NCBI GenBank assembly: GCA_026708965.1 | Contig: JAPOTY010000013.1 | Span: 1 to 64,000, forward strand | Reading direction: 5' to 3' | Source of the DNA: Gammaproteobacteria bacterium | GTDB taxonomy: Bacteria; Pseudomonadota; Gammaproteobacteria; Steroidobacterales; Foliamicaceae | DNA: 64,000 nt | Part shown: positions 16,924 to 27,607 of the stretch, one piece after another | How the letters are laid out: each line of letters begins with the position of its first letter | Position numbering within the stretch: position 1 is the first letter of the stretch | Position numbers and translations under genes: made by a program | The notes under the pieces: model-generated | What the model was told of the DNA's origin: nothing | What the model saw: the letters and a program-made list of their open reading frames with translations, nothing else | Database searches by the model: none

Positions 16924-19752
16924 ATGCGTGCAGCCTGCATTCTTTTAATTTTTATTGTGGCTGCGCCGCTCGCGGCCCAGGATGAAGCGCGCGGGACAGG
17001 CGCCCAGGGGATGGCGATCGAAGAGATCATCGTTACGGCCACCCGGCGCGAACGCTCCCTCATGGAGGTGCCGCTGGCCGTTTCCGCGTACAGCGCCGAG
17101 CAGCTCGAGCTGAGCGGCGTGACCGATATCGAGCAGCTGATGCGCATTGCGCCCAGCCTGCACCTCAGCTCGGGGCAGGCGGAAACAGTAGGTTCCACGG
17201 TGAGGATCCGCGGCATCGGCACCAACAGCGATAATCCCGGCTTTGAGTCGGCTGTGGGCCTGTATGTGGACGGCGTTTACCGAAACCGCGCCGGCGTTGG
17301 CTACAACGAGTTGGGGGCCATTGAGCGCGTGGAGGTGATGCGCGGCCCGCAGGGCACCCTGTTCGGGCGAAACGCATCGGCCGGCGTGGTGAGCATCATC
17401 ACGGCGGCTCCCGATGCGAATGGCTCGGCATACGGCGATATCAGCATCGGATCCTATGATTCAACCCGGATCGAGGCCGGCCTCAGCGGAGGGAATGCCG
17501 CCAGCGGGTTCTCGGCGCGGCTCGACGGCGTGTGGCACAAGCGCGACGGGTTTTTAGAAGACGCCAATGACGACCGGACCTTCAACGACCGCGACCGCCT
17601 GTTCTTGCGCGGGCAATTGATGTACGAGCCCAATGCGGATATCAGCATCAGGCTGATTGCGGATCACACCACCCGCGACGAGCAGTGCTGCGCTGCGGTG
17701 GGCTTGGTGCGCGGCCCCACCGCTCCTATTCTCCAAGCCATCTCGGCGCAGCAGGCCCGCGATCCCGCCATCGTTGGCATCGCTTTCAATCCTGATGAGC
17801 GGAAGGCCACCGTCAGCCCCAATTCCGGCTACCAGCAGGACATGGATGAAACCGGCGTTTCGGTTGAGATCAACGCCAGCACGGGCCTGGGCCGGGTAAC
17901 CGCCATCACAGCCGTCCGGGACTGGCGCACGGAGCGGGGTTTGGACATTGATTTCTCCTTCGCCGATGTGGGCGGGCGTCCCCAAGGAGAATCCACCACC
18001 GGCTTCGAGACCTTCACGCAGGAGATCCGCATCAACGGCGAGGCTGGCCCAGTGGACTGGCTGGTGGGCGCCTTCTATGCCGACGAGAAGCTGGAATACA
18101 ACGATGTCATCCGTTACGGCGCCGACTATTCGGCTTACGCCAACGCGATCGGCGGCGCGGCTGCGAACGCGTTGAACGGAGGCATCGCGCCACTGGCGGC
18201 GGGCGCGCCGGCGCTTGCAGCGGGCGCCGCCCAGGTGCTGGCGGGCGCGACAGGCTTTGCCGCGGGTATTGCGCCCTTTCTTCCGCCGGGTTTTTCCGTT
18301 CCGCAACTGGCCGCTGCCTTGCCATCGTTCCCGTCCTTTCCGTTTCATCCCTGGTCCAGCTATGAGCAGTATTCCGGGGGCGTCTTTCCAGGCAACGGCA
18401 CCCGCGACGATTATGAGCAGAGCTCCGAAAGCTGGGCGCTGTTCACGCATAACAGCATTGCCTTGGCCAATGAATTCGAGCTTACCGTGGGCCTGCGCTA
18501 CACCTCGGAGAGCAAGTCGATCGATGCCGACCTGAAATCGAGCGACCAGGTTTGCCGGCCCTTCTCCGGGCGCGTGCTCGGATATATTCAGTCCATGCAG
18601 GCTTACGCGGGCGGCTTGCAGGCCTACGCCGGCGGCGTCAATCAGTACCTGCAGCAGCTCGACGGTTTCGTTCAGCAGGCCACGCAGGCGATTCCGGACC
18701 CGGCGCTGAAGGCGCGGATCACCCAAGGGGCTGCGCAGGTTGCCGCCGGCGCCCGCCAGCTTTTGCCCGGCGCCGCGCAGCTGGCGCAGGGCGGGCAGGC
18801 GCTGCTGACCAATCCGGATGTGGTCGCGGGCCTTTCGACGATGACGGGCCTCGGCTGTCTTCCCTTTACGGATCCCACCTTGGACGGAGTCTATGCCGGC
18901 TCCCGCGACGAGAATGAAATATCAGGCACGCTGCGCCTGTCCCGCCAAATGGGCGGCTACCTGGTGTATGGCGGCTACGCCCGAGGCTACAAGGCCGGCG
19001 GCTTCAATATGGACCGCTCCGGCCTGTTGAGCCCCATTCTGACTCTGCTAACCACTGGAACCGCCAACATGCCGGGGGTGCATGAATGGTCTTTCAATCC
19101 CGAAACCGTGGATGCCTTCGATCTTGGCGCCAAGTTTGAACTCGAAAACCGGCGCGCCATGCTGGACGTTAATCTCTTCTACGAGAAGTTCGAGGATTTC
19201 CAGCTGACGGCATTTACCGGCGTGGCGTTTGAGGCGCTGAATATTCCGGAAGTGGTCAGCAAGGGTATTGAGATCGAAGCCCGCGGCGCGGTTTTCGGAG
19301 GCGTTGAAGTATTTGGCGGCATCACCTATGCCGACGTGAACTACGGCGAGGGGCCGGAATACGGGGTTCGCTCCGGACGGCAGATGACGCACGCGCCGGA
19401 TTGGACCGGGGTGGTTGGCGCCACGGCGCGATTCCCCGTTGGCGCGCTGGAGGGCGCCTTGCATCTCGATGCCCGCTACACCGGCGAGCACAATACGGGC
19501 TCCGATCTGGACATCGAAAAGCAGCAGGAGGCCTACACGCTGGTCAACGCCCGGCTGATGCTTGCCCGCCCGGGCTCGCCGCGCTGGACTGTGGATCTTT
19601 GGGCGCGCAACCTGTTCGACGAGTTGTATTCCCTTACGATTTTCGACGCGCCGCTCCAGGGTTCCGGCACCGGCCCCGGCTCCACGCAAACCTTCAACGC
19701 CTTTCTCGGCGCCCCCCGCGAGTACGGAATCAGCCTCCGCTACGAGTTCTAG
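16924..19752 (+). CDS. TonB-dependent outer membrane receptor
   Basis: This is a ligand-gated porin energised by TonB; the substrate is unknown. The start is the ATG at 16924, preceded by AAAGGGGG, giving 942 aa. A signal peptide (MRAACILLIFIVAAPLAAQ) is followed by a TonB box (IEEIIVTATRRE), the plug domain (RIRGIGTN, MRGPQGTLFGRNASAG) and a barrel ending in aromatic Phe (LRYEF), the BAM signal. Two long Ala/Gly-rich insertions at about residues 410-473 and 556-645 are unusual. The protein resembles the IroE/Sphingomonad-type receptor group in plug sequence. It lies between ftsZ and lpxC, which are normally adjacent. Confidence 0.93.
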   Translation: MRAACILLIFIVAAPLAAQDEARGTGAQGMAIEEIIVTATRRERSLMEVPLAVSAYSAEQLELSGVTDIEQLMRIAPSLHLSSGQAETVGSTVRIRGIGTNSDNPGFESAVGLYVDGVYRNRAGVGYNELGAIERVEVMRGPQGTLFGRNASAGVVSIITAAPDANGSAYGDISIGSYDSTRIEAGLSGGNAASGFSARLDGVWHKRDGFLEDANDDRTFNDRDRLFLRGQLMYEPNADISIRLIADHTTRDEQCCAAVGLVRGPTAPILQAISAQQARDPAIVGIAFNPDERKATVSPNSGYQQDMDETGVSVEINASTGLGRVTAITAVRDWRTERGLDIDFSFADVGGRPQGESTTGFETFTQEIRINGEAGPVDWLVGAFYADEKLEYNDVIRYGADYSAYANAIGGAAANALNGGIAPLAAGAPALAAGAAQVLAGATGFAAGIAPFLPPGFSVPQLAAALPSFPSFPFHPWSSYEQYSGGVFPGNGTRDDYEQSSESWALFTHNSIALANEFELTVGLRYTSESKSIDADLKSSDQVCRPFSGRVLGYIQSMQAYAGGLQAYAGGVNQYLQQLDGFVQQATQAIPDPALKARITQGAAQVAAGARQLLPGAAQLAQGGQALLTNPDVVAGLSTMTGLGCLPFTDPTLDGVYAGSRDENEISGTLRLSRQMGGYLVYGGYARGYKAGGFNMDRSGLLSPILTLLTTGTANMPGVHEWSFNPETVDAFDLGAKFELENRRAMLDVNLFYEKFEDFQLTAFTGVAFEALNIPEVVSKGIEIEARGAVFGGVEVFGGITYADVNYGEGPEYGVRSGRQMTHAPDWTGVVGATARFPVGALEGALHLDARYTGEHNTGSDLDIEKQQEAYTLVNARLMLARPGSPRWTVDLWARNLFDELYSLTIFDAPLQGSGTGPGSTQTFNAFLGAPREYGISLRYEF

Positions 19753-19791
19753 CGCCCTCGGCTCCCTTCCCGCTAAACGCGCTTCGGGTTC

Positions 19792-19892
19792 GCCTCTATG
19801 CGCGTTCCCCTCTCGCGGGAGGCGCCATCCCTGGCTTGGTTCCGCCATCCATGGCTCCAACACTCCCGCGAGAGGGGAACGCGCATAGAGGC
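19792..19892 (-). repeat. Palindromic intergenic element, copy B
   Basis: A perfect 30-bp inverted repeat (19792-19821 and 19863-19892) encloses a 41-nt loop. The arm sequence CTCCCGCGAGAGGGGAACGC is identical to copy A. The flank, read on the minus strand (GGCGAACCCGAAGCGCG), matches the flanks of copies A and D. The loop is more divergent but keeps GCCATGGATGGC on the minus strand. It fills the space between the receptor gene and lpxC, where it could act as a terminator or mRNA-stabilising stem. Confidence 0.85.
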
Positions 19893-19990
19893 TCCGGCTG
19901 GCGCAGACCCTAAAAGGGCCGGCACCCCGCGGATCGAAGTATCTGCTGGAAGCAAGAGGGGGGCAGCGGGTGGATCGAAGAGTGCGGCGC

Positions 19991-20018
19991 TTGATTTTTT
20001 TGTAAAAATGGCGATAAT
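19991..20018 (+). promoter_or_regulatory. Predicted lpxC promoter
   Basis: TTGATT at 19991-19996 and GATAAT at 20013-20018 are 16 nt apart. The predicted transcript would start about 4 nt before the chosen lpxC ATG, giving a near-leaderless mRNA. The sequence also contains a T-run. This is a prediction from hexamers only. Confidence 0.4.
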
Positions 20019-20028
20019 TCGGCAGCTT

Positions 20029-20979
20029 ATGAGCAGTTTCTGCGAAAGCGCAGCGGAGCGCCAGCGCACCCTGCGCGGCACGGTTTCGGTATCCGGCATC
20101 GGTTTGCATAGCGGGCGCCGCGCCCGTCTGGCCCTGCGCCCTGCGGCGCCGAATACCGGGATCGTGTTCCAGCGCGTCGATCTGGAGGGTGAAAGCGAGA
20201 TACCCGCCCGCTACGATTTCATTGTCGATACGCTAAGGGGCACCACGCTGGGGCGCGGCGAGGCGAAAGCCGCCACCGTCGAGCATCTGCTGTCCGCGCT
20301 CGCGGGCATGAGCATCGATAACGCCTGGATCGATCTGGAAGGGCCCGAAGTGCCAGCGCTGGACGGCAGCGCATCGGCTTTCGTTTTGCTTATCGAAGAG
20401 GCCGGTCTTGAGCAACAGGAATCGCCCCGGCGCTATGTGCGGGTGCTGGAGGAAGTGCGGGTGGAGCAAGGCCGCCATTGGGCGGCGCTGGCACCCGGAG
20501 AAGGCTTCAGCCTCCATTACCAAGGCGATTTTACGCATCCCGCTCTGGCCCGGGGCGGTTTGGCTCATCGCCTCGAATTTTCCAGCACCGCCTACATCGA
20601 GCAAATCAGCCGAGCACGCACCTTCGGCTTCCTCAACGAAGTGGCCGCTATGCGGCGACATGGCTTGGCGCTCGGCGGAAACTTGGGCAACGCCGTGGTT
20701 TTCGACAACTACCGCGCCATGAACGAGGGCGGCTTGCGCTATTCGAACGAACCCATCCGCCACAAGTTGCTGGACGCGGTGGGCGACCTGTATCTCCTAG
20801 GTCGGCCGTTGATCGGCCGGTTTGACTGCTTCGGCTCCGGGCATGCCCTCAACGCCCGCCTGATTCAGGAACTCATGAGCCGGTCTTCCGCCTGGGAGGA
20901 AGTCGCCGCCATGCCCGCCGACCGCATGGCCCCCGTCCATCCTGTCCCGGCGGAAGGCTCACCCGCCTTGCAGAGCTAG
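20029..20979 (+). CDS. lpxC: UDP-3-O-acyl-N-acetylglucosamine deacetylase LpxC
   Basis: LpxC is the zinc deacetylase that performs the first committed step of lipid A synthesis. The start is the ATG at 20029 (316 aa; E. coli 305). An ATG at 20008 would add 7 residues. The zinc and catalytic motifs are all present: TVEHLLSAL, HKLLDAVGDL and GSGHALN. The N-terminus RTLRGTVSVSGIGLHSG fits the family. The last 21 nt overlap the convergent DUF721 gene. Confidence 0.97.
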   Translation: MSSFCESAAERQRTLRGTVSVSGIGLHSGRRARLALRPAAPNTGIVFQRVDLEGESEIPARYDFIVDTLRGTTLGRGEAKAATVEHLLSALAGMSIDNAWIDLEGPEVPALDGSASAFVLLIEEAGLEQQESPRRYVRVLEEVRVEQGRHWAALAPGEGFSLHYQGDFTHPALARGGLAHRLEFSSTAYIEQISRARTFGFLNEVAAMRRHGLALGGNLGNAVVFDNYRAMNEGGLRYSNEPIRHKLLDAVGDLYLLGRPLIGRFDCFGSGHALNARLIQELMSRSSAWEEVAAMPADRMAPVHPVPAEGSPALQS

Positions 20980-21261
20980 CCGTATGCGAACCTGCTTCAC
21001 CGGCCAACCCGCGTTTGCGGCCGTCTCTTTAAGATTGGCGGTTTCGAACCGCAGCCGGGCGGCCCATTCCGGCGCGGTCGCGAACACCGTAAGCGTGCCG
21101 CCGGCATCCAAGTCGCTGCCGGCAAAACCGTCGTGCAGATCGGGGTGCAGAGCGCCGCGCAGCTGTTCGGCCAGCGCGATCTGGTCCCGCGCCTGGGCGG
21201 TCAGTCCGGCCAGCGAGGCTGCGATCGGCTCGGGGCGGCTTTTCCGGTGTGATCCTGCCAT
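20959..21261 (-). CDS. DUF721 (DciA-like) protein
   Basis: This 100-aa protein belongs to the DUF721 family, whose best known member DciA loads the replicative helicase in bacteria without DnaC. Visible family features are the C-terminal segment LTVFATAPEWAARLRFE followed by VRIRLAL. It is encoded opposite to lpxC and M23, a common arrangement upstream of secA in gammaproteobacteria. The 3' end overlaps lpxC by 21 nt, and the 5' end overlaps nothing. DciA function is inferred from family only. Confidence 0.8.
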   Translation of the reverse strand: MAGSHRKSRPEPIAASLAGLTAQARDQIALAEQLRGALHPDLHDGFAGSDLDAGGTLTVFATAPEWAARLRFETANLKETAANAGWPVKQVRIRLALQGG

Positions 21262-21299
21262 TGCGGGAATCTCGTAAAATCCTGCCGCACGATCTTGCC

Positions 21300-22190
21300 A
21301 TGAAACCGAGCATCCGAATACTGCCGAAAAACCCCAACGTCCTCTGGGCCTTGGCGCTGCTGGCCTGTTCGGCGGCCAGCTTCATCATTGGCGGCATGAT
21401 GCAGGAGCGGGCGCTGCCCTCGGCCATTGAGCGCCTCGACAAGCTCAAGACCGCTATGGTGGCTCAGGATGAGGAATTCGAGCGCGCCCGCGTCAACGCG
21501 GAGCAGCGGCTCGCTGTGATGGCGGCTCAGATCGAGGAAATGAAATCGGTCCTGACGCAGATGGAAACCTGGCAGGTTTCCCTTCGGGAAATGAGCAGCG
21601 AGGCTTCATTCACGACGGCCTCCTCCGCCGAAATCGCCGAACTCCCTGCCGCCTTCGGCATCCCCGCAGATCAGGGGGGTATCGATCTGATCGCCGAACT
21701 CAACTTCCTCAGCGCCCGAATGAACCATCGATTCGAGCAATTGCGCGGCCTTTCGGATGCGCTTACGGCGGAAGGGACCCAAGCGATGTTTTCGCCTTCC
21801 GGCTGGCCGGTGGAATCGCGCCGCATCACCTCGCATCGCGGCTTCCGCAAGGATCCGTTCACGGGCAGGCGCCAGTGGCATGATGGAATCGATATCGACG
21901 GCGATACGGGCGATCCCATCTATGCCGTGGCGCCTGGCGTCGTCACTTGGGCGGGCCGCAGAAGCTCTTTTGGACAACTGGTGGAAATCAGCCACGCCGG
22001 AGGCTACGTGACCCGCTATGCCCATAATTCGCTGAATCTTGTGGCGGTGGGCGATTATGTTCAGCGCGGCCAGGAAATCGCGCGCATCGGTCGAACCGGC
22101 CGCGTGACCGGCAGCAGCCTGCATTTTGAAGTTCTGCGCAATGGCGCTTCCGTAAATCCGATTGAATTTCTCCGCAAAGCGCCCGGATAA
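21300..22190 (+). CDS. M23 (LytM) domain protein, likely divergent catalytic site
   Basis: This protein has one N-terminal membrane segment (about residues 14-34), a coiled-coil region (about 45-100) and a C-terminal LytM domain, so it is a periplasmic, membrane-anchored peptidoglycan endopeptidase or an endopeptidase-like regulator. Zinc ligands H194 and D198 (HDGID) and H275 are present, as is H242 (YAH). The first His of the HxH motif is S273 (SSLHFEV instead of HLHFEV), so activity is doubtful. The start ATG at 21300 is chosen over 21249 because it places the anchor near the N-terminus. The gene lies just upstream of secA. Confidence 0.85.
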   Translation: MKPSIRILPKNPNVLWALALLACSAASFIIGGMMQERALPSAIERLDKLKTAMVAQDEEFERARVNAEQRLAVMAAQIEEMKSVLTQMETWQVSLREMSSEASFTTASSAEIAELPAAFGIPADQGGIDLIAELNFLSARMNHRFEQLRGLSDALTAEGTQAMFSPSGWPVESRRITSHRGFRKDPFTGRRQWHDGIDIDGDTGDPIYAVAPGVVTWAGRRSSFGQLVEISHAGGYVTRYAHNSLNLVAVGDYVQRGQEIARIGRTGRVTGSSLHFEVLRNGASVNPIEFLRKAPG

Positions 22191-22214
22191 TGCACAGCCA
22201 CCAGGGGTAAGCCC

Positions 22215-24986
<2,772 letters not shown>

Positions 24987-24992
<6 letters not shown>

Positions 24993-25715
24993 GCGGAACG
25001 CTTCTCCGAGGTACACCGATCGCACCTCCGGGTTCGCCAGCAATTCCTTCGGCTCTCCGGACGCGATCACGGAGCCCTCATGCAGGATGTACCCCCGGTT
25101 GCATATGCCCAGCGTTTCGCGCACGTTGTGGTCGGTAATCAGCACGCCGATGCCGCGTTGCGACAGATTGCCGATAATGCCCTGAATTTCAGTCACCGAA
25201 ATGGGGTCAATCCCGGCGAACGGCTCATCCAGCAGCAGGTAGCGAGGCGTTCGTGCCAAGGTGCGGGCAATTTCCACCCGGCGCCGTTCTCCGCCCGAAA
25301 GGCTCGCTCCCGGCGACTTTCGCACCTTATGCAACTGAAACTCGTCCAGCAGCCTGTGCAGTTCTTCCCTGCGCTCGCCCCGGCCGAGCCCGCTGCGCAA
25401 TTCAAGAATGGCGAGGATATTCTGCTCCACCGAGAGCTTGCGGAAAATCGACGGCTCCTGCGGCAGGTAGCCCAGCCCGAGCATGGCGCGGCGGTGCACG
25501 GGCAGATGGGTCAGGTCTTCGCCGTCCAGCGAAATGGCGCCCGCGTCGCAGCTCAACAGACCGGCCACCATGTAGAACGCAGTGGTCTTGCCTGCGCCGT
25601 TGGGGCCTAGCAGACCCACCACTTCGCCGGTCCGGACCACGAAGGATGCTTCCCTCAGGGCCTGGCGCTGCCCGAAGCGCTTGGAAATTCGCTCGGCTTT
25701 GAGGCTAGCGCGCAT
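24987..25715 (-). CDS. lptB: LPS export ABC transporter ATPase LptB
   Basis: LptB is the ATPase of LptB2FG, which extracts LPS from the inner membrane. The 242-aa protein has Walker A (GPNGAGKTT), the signature [16 protein letters not shown], Walker B ([13 protein letters not shown]) and an H-loop ([11 protein letters not shown]). It is the last gene of kdsD-kdsC-lptC-lptA-lptB, but the lptA-lptB junction is split by palindromic element C (155-nt gap). No rpoN follows; the gene instead converges on secA. Confidence 0.97.
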
Positions 25716-25754
25716 ATTCCACCAACGGGGCGCGGAGGATTTTGCCTAGTCCTC

Positions 25755-25858
25755 GCCTCTCCGCGCCTCCTTCTTCCGGGAGACGCATGAACCCGTCCAT
25801 GGGGCTTGCTCCGGCATCCTGCCTCCGATACTCCCGGAAGAAGGAGGCGCGGAGAGGC
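25755..25858 (-). repeat. Palindromic intergenic element, copy C (between lptA and lptB)
   Basis: A perfect 28-bp inverted repeat (25755-25782 and 25831-25858) encloses a 48-nt loop. The loop core, read on the minus strand (CAAGCCCCATGGACGGGTTC), matches copies A and D. The arm sequence differs from copies A and B at many positions, yet both arms changed together so that pairing is kept. The element lies in the middle of an operon and would form a strong hairpin in the lptA-lptB transcript. Confidence 0.87.
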
Positions 25859-25870
25859 TTCAGTTGCGGG

Positions 25871-26482
25871 CTAGGAGCCATCCGGCGGCGAAAGGAACTC
25901 GAACAGGAACTGCACCGGCTCTCCTTCGCCCGGCGCCACAGTGACGGTTTCGGCATTCAGGTCGAAGGTGATGGATTCGCCGTTCACCCGACTCTCGCCG
26001 GTATCAAGCTCGGCGCCGCCCATGAAGCGGACCAGCATCGACTGCGCCTGGTACTCCACCCTCCGGGCGCTGCCTTTGATGACGCGCGTTCCCTCGTTGA
26101 GCATCGTGACCGGACTGCCGCTGATCACCGCGCTGGTGAGCCCGCTCTCGAACTTGAGTTCCGCCTCGTCGCAATTGAGCGTGGCCGTGCCGGCCCGAAA
26201 ACGGATATTGCCCGAGAACAGCCAAGTGGTGTTTCTGAAGTCCAGCGATGCGGTTTCGGCTCGGTCCGCCGTGATCTCAAAGTCGCCTTGGCGTATCGTT
26301 ACGCCGGTTGAAACCAAGCGTCCCAAGGCGCCGTCGTAGCGGGACCACTCGGTCCTGATATCCAGGTCGGTTGACGCCTCAGCGGAAGGTTGCTCCTGCG
26401 CGCCTGCCTGAATGGCGGCGAGAAACGCGGCCAGAAGAAGAGCTGGCCGGGACTTGCTAGGGATTGATGGTGGCCTGGACAT
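25871..26482 (-). CDS. lptA: LPS transport periplasmic protein LptA
   Basis: LptA forms the periplasmic bridge that carries LPS from LptC to LptD. The start is the ATG at 26482 (203 aa), which gives a signal peptide ending AIQAGAQ at about residue 28. The OstA/LptA jellyroll repeats follow (ITADRAETASL, LNCDEAELKFESG). The start lies 26 nt inside lptC. The ORF-track start at 26548 would bury the signal peptide. Confidence 0.93.
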   Translation of the reverse strand: MSRPPSIPSKSRPALLLAAFLAAIQAGAQEQPSAEASTDLDIRTEWSRYDGALGRLVSTGVTIRQGDFEITADRAETASLDFRNTTWLFSGNIRFRAGTATLNCDEAELKFESGLTSAVISGSPVTMLNEGTRVIKGSARRVEYQAQSMLVRFMGGAELDTGESRVNGESITFDLNAETVTVAPGEGEPVQFLFEFLSPPDGS

Positions 26483-27101
26483 CGGAATCAAGTGTAATGG
26501 TTTCGGCAGCAACCTGGGCATTGAGGCCATTGGCCTCGAACACCACATCGCCGATCCGCACGCGCACCGGCCGGTCAGTGCGCGCCGTCATGTCTTCGGC
26601 ATCCAGGACCAGATGCTCGCCGCTGATCGACGGCGAGCCGCCGGGTCCGTCGGCGCGGCTGAAGCTGACTTGCCCGGTGAGCGTCACTCGGGTCCCGTTT
26701 GTTTGCATCCGGGCGTGCTCGGCCTTCGCCATCCAAGTGCCGGAAGGCCCGAACGCTAAGCGCAGATTGCCTTGCGCCGAAAGGTCCGCGCTCTTGTTTG
26801 GGAGCAGCGCCGAATCGGCCACCAGCGACAGAGCGGGCGGGTTTCCGCGGCGAATCGAAACATCCTCAAGCTTAAGCGCGGAATCCTCAAGGTCCCGCCT
26901 TGCGCTGCCGGCCTCGATTCGCATCGACGCAAGCCCGTCGCCGCCGGTCAGCGCTACACGCGCGTTGCGGAAGAAATAGTTGCCGGACAACTCCAGCTGC
27001 GGCGCGGCCTCGCCGTTGTCGCCGCGATAGCCCAACAGCAGGCTGGATGCTGCGAGACCAGCCACCAGCAGGGCCGGGAAAAGCCGTCGCTTACGGATCA
27101 C
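26457..27101 (-). CDS. lptC: LPS export protein LptC
   Basis: LptC is the bitopic protein that passes LPS from LptB2FG to LptA. The start is the GTG at 27101, overlapping the kdsC stop as GTGA, giving 214 aa. One membrane segment (about residues 7-24, FPALLVAGLAASSLLLG) is followed by a periplasmic jellyroll. LptC sequences are poorly conserved, so the call rests on topology, length and its place between kdsC and lptA. Confidence 0.9.
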   Translation of the reverse strand: MIRKRRLFPALLVAGLAASSLLLGYRGDNGEAAPQLELSGNYFFRNARVALTGGDGLASMRIEAGSARRDLEDSALKLEDVSIRRGNPPALSLVADSALLPNKSADLSAQGNLRLAFGPSGTWMAKAEHARMQTNGTRVTLTGQVSFSRADGPGGSPSISGEHLVLDAEDMTARTDRPVRVRIGDVVFEANGLNAQVAAETITLDSDVQATINP

Positions 27102-27607
27102 CCACGCGCCGCCAGAAGAAAATCGCATACTTCCCGCACGGCCCCGCGGCCGCCGCGGCAGGATGTGACCCAATGCGCTTCGGCGCGGGCTTCGGGATGG
27201 GCGTCGGCAACCGCTATTGCCAGCCCGGCCAAGCGCATTGCGGGCAGATCCGGCGCGTCGTCGCCGACAAATGCCGCCGCACGGGGCTTGATCCGCAATT
27301 CTTCAAGCATTTGCGAAAGCGCTTGGTGCTTGTCCTTGCAGCGCAGCGCCGTGCGCCGGATACCCAGCTCTCCCAGCCGCAGCCGCAGTCCGTAACTGTC
27401 CCGCCCGGAAATGACGCCGATCTCCAGGCCCGCCCTGAGCGCGCGCCGGATGCCGTAGCCGTCCTTCACGGAGAATCCCATGGCCCATTCCCTGCCGCTC
27501 GCATCCGCGATATAGATCCGCCCATCGGTCAGCACTCCGTCGGCGTCCAAAGCCAGCAGCCGTATCCCCGCCGCCCGCGCGCGCAAATCGTTCGGCGCGC
27601 TCATCAC
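27098..27607 (-). CDS. kdsC: 3-deoxy-D-manno-octulosonate 8-phosphate phosphatase KdsC
   Basis: KdsC is a HAD-type phosphatase that produces Kdo for the LPS inner core. The 169-aa protein has the nucleophile motif LDADGVLTDG (about residues 19-28) and the metal-binding GDDAPDLPAM near residue 117. No cap domain is present, as usual for this tetrameric family. The start codon overlaps the end of kdsD by 4 nt; starts at 27607 or 27604 are both possible. Confidence 0.95.
   Translation of the reverse strand: MMSAPNDLRARAAGIRLLALDADGVLTDGRIYIADASGREWAMGFSVKDGYGIRRALRAGLEIGVISGRDSYGLRLRLGELGIRRTALRCKDKHQALSQMLEELRIKPRAAAFVGDDAPDLPAMRLAGLAIAVADAHPEARAEAHWVTSCRGGRGAVREVCDFLLAARG

Noticed and set aside
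20984-21277. 97-aa plus-strand ORF between lpxC and the M23 gene
   Set aside because: The minus strand encodes a recognisable DUF721 protein here. The plus frame has no family features and was also considered and dismissed as a SecM-type leader of secA.
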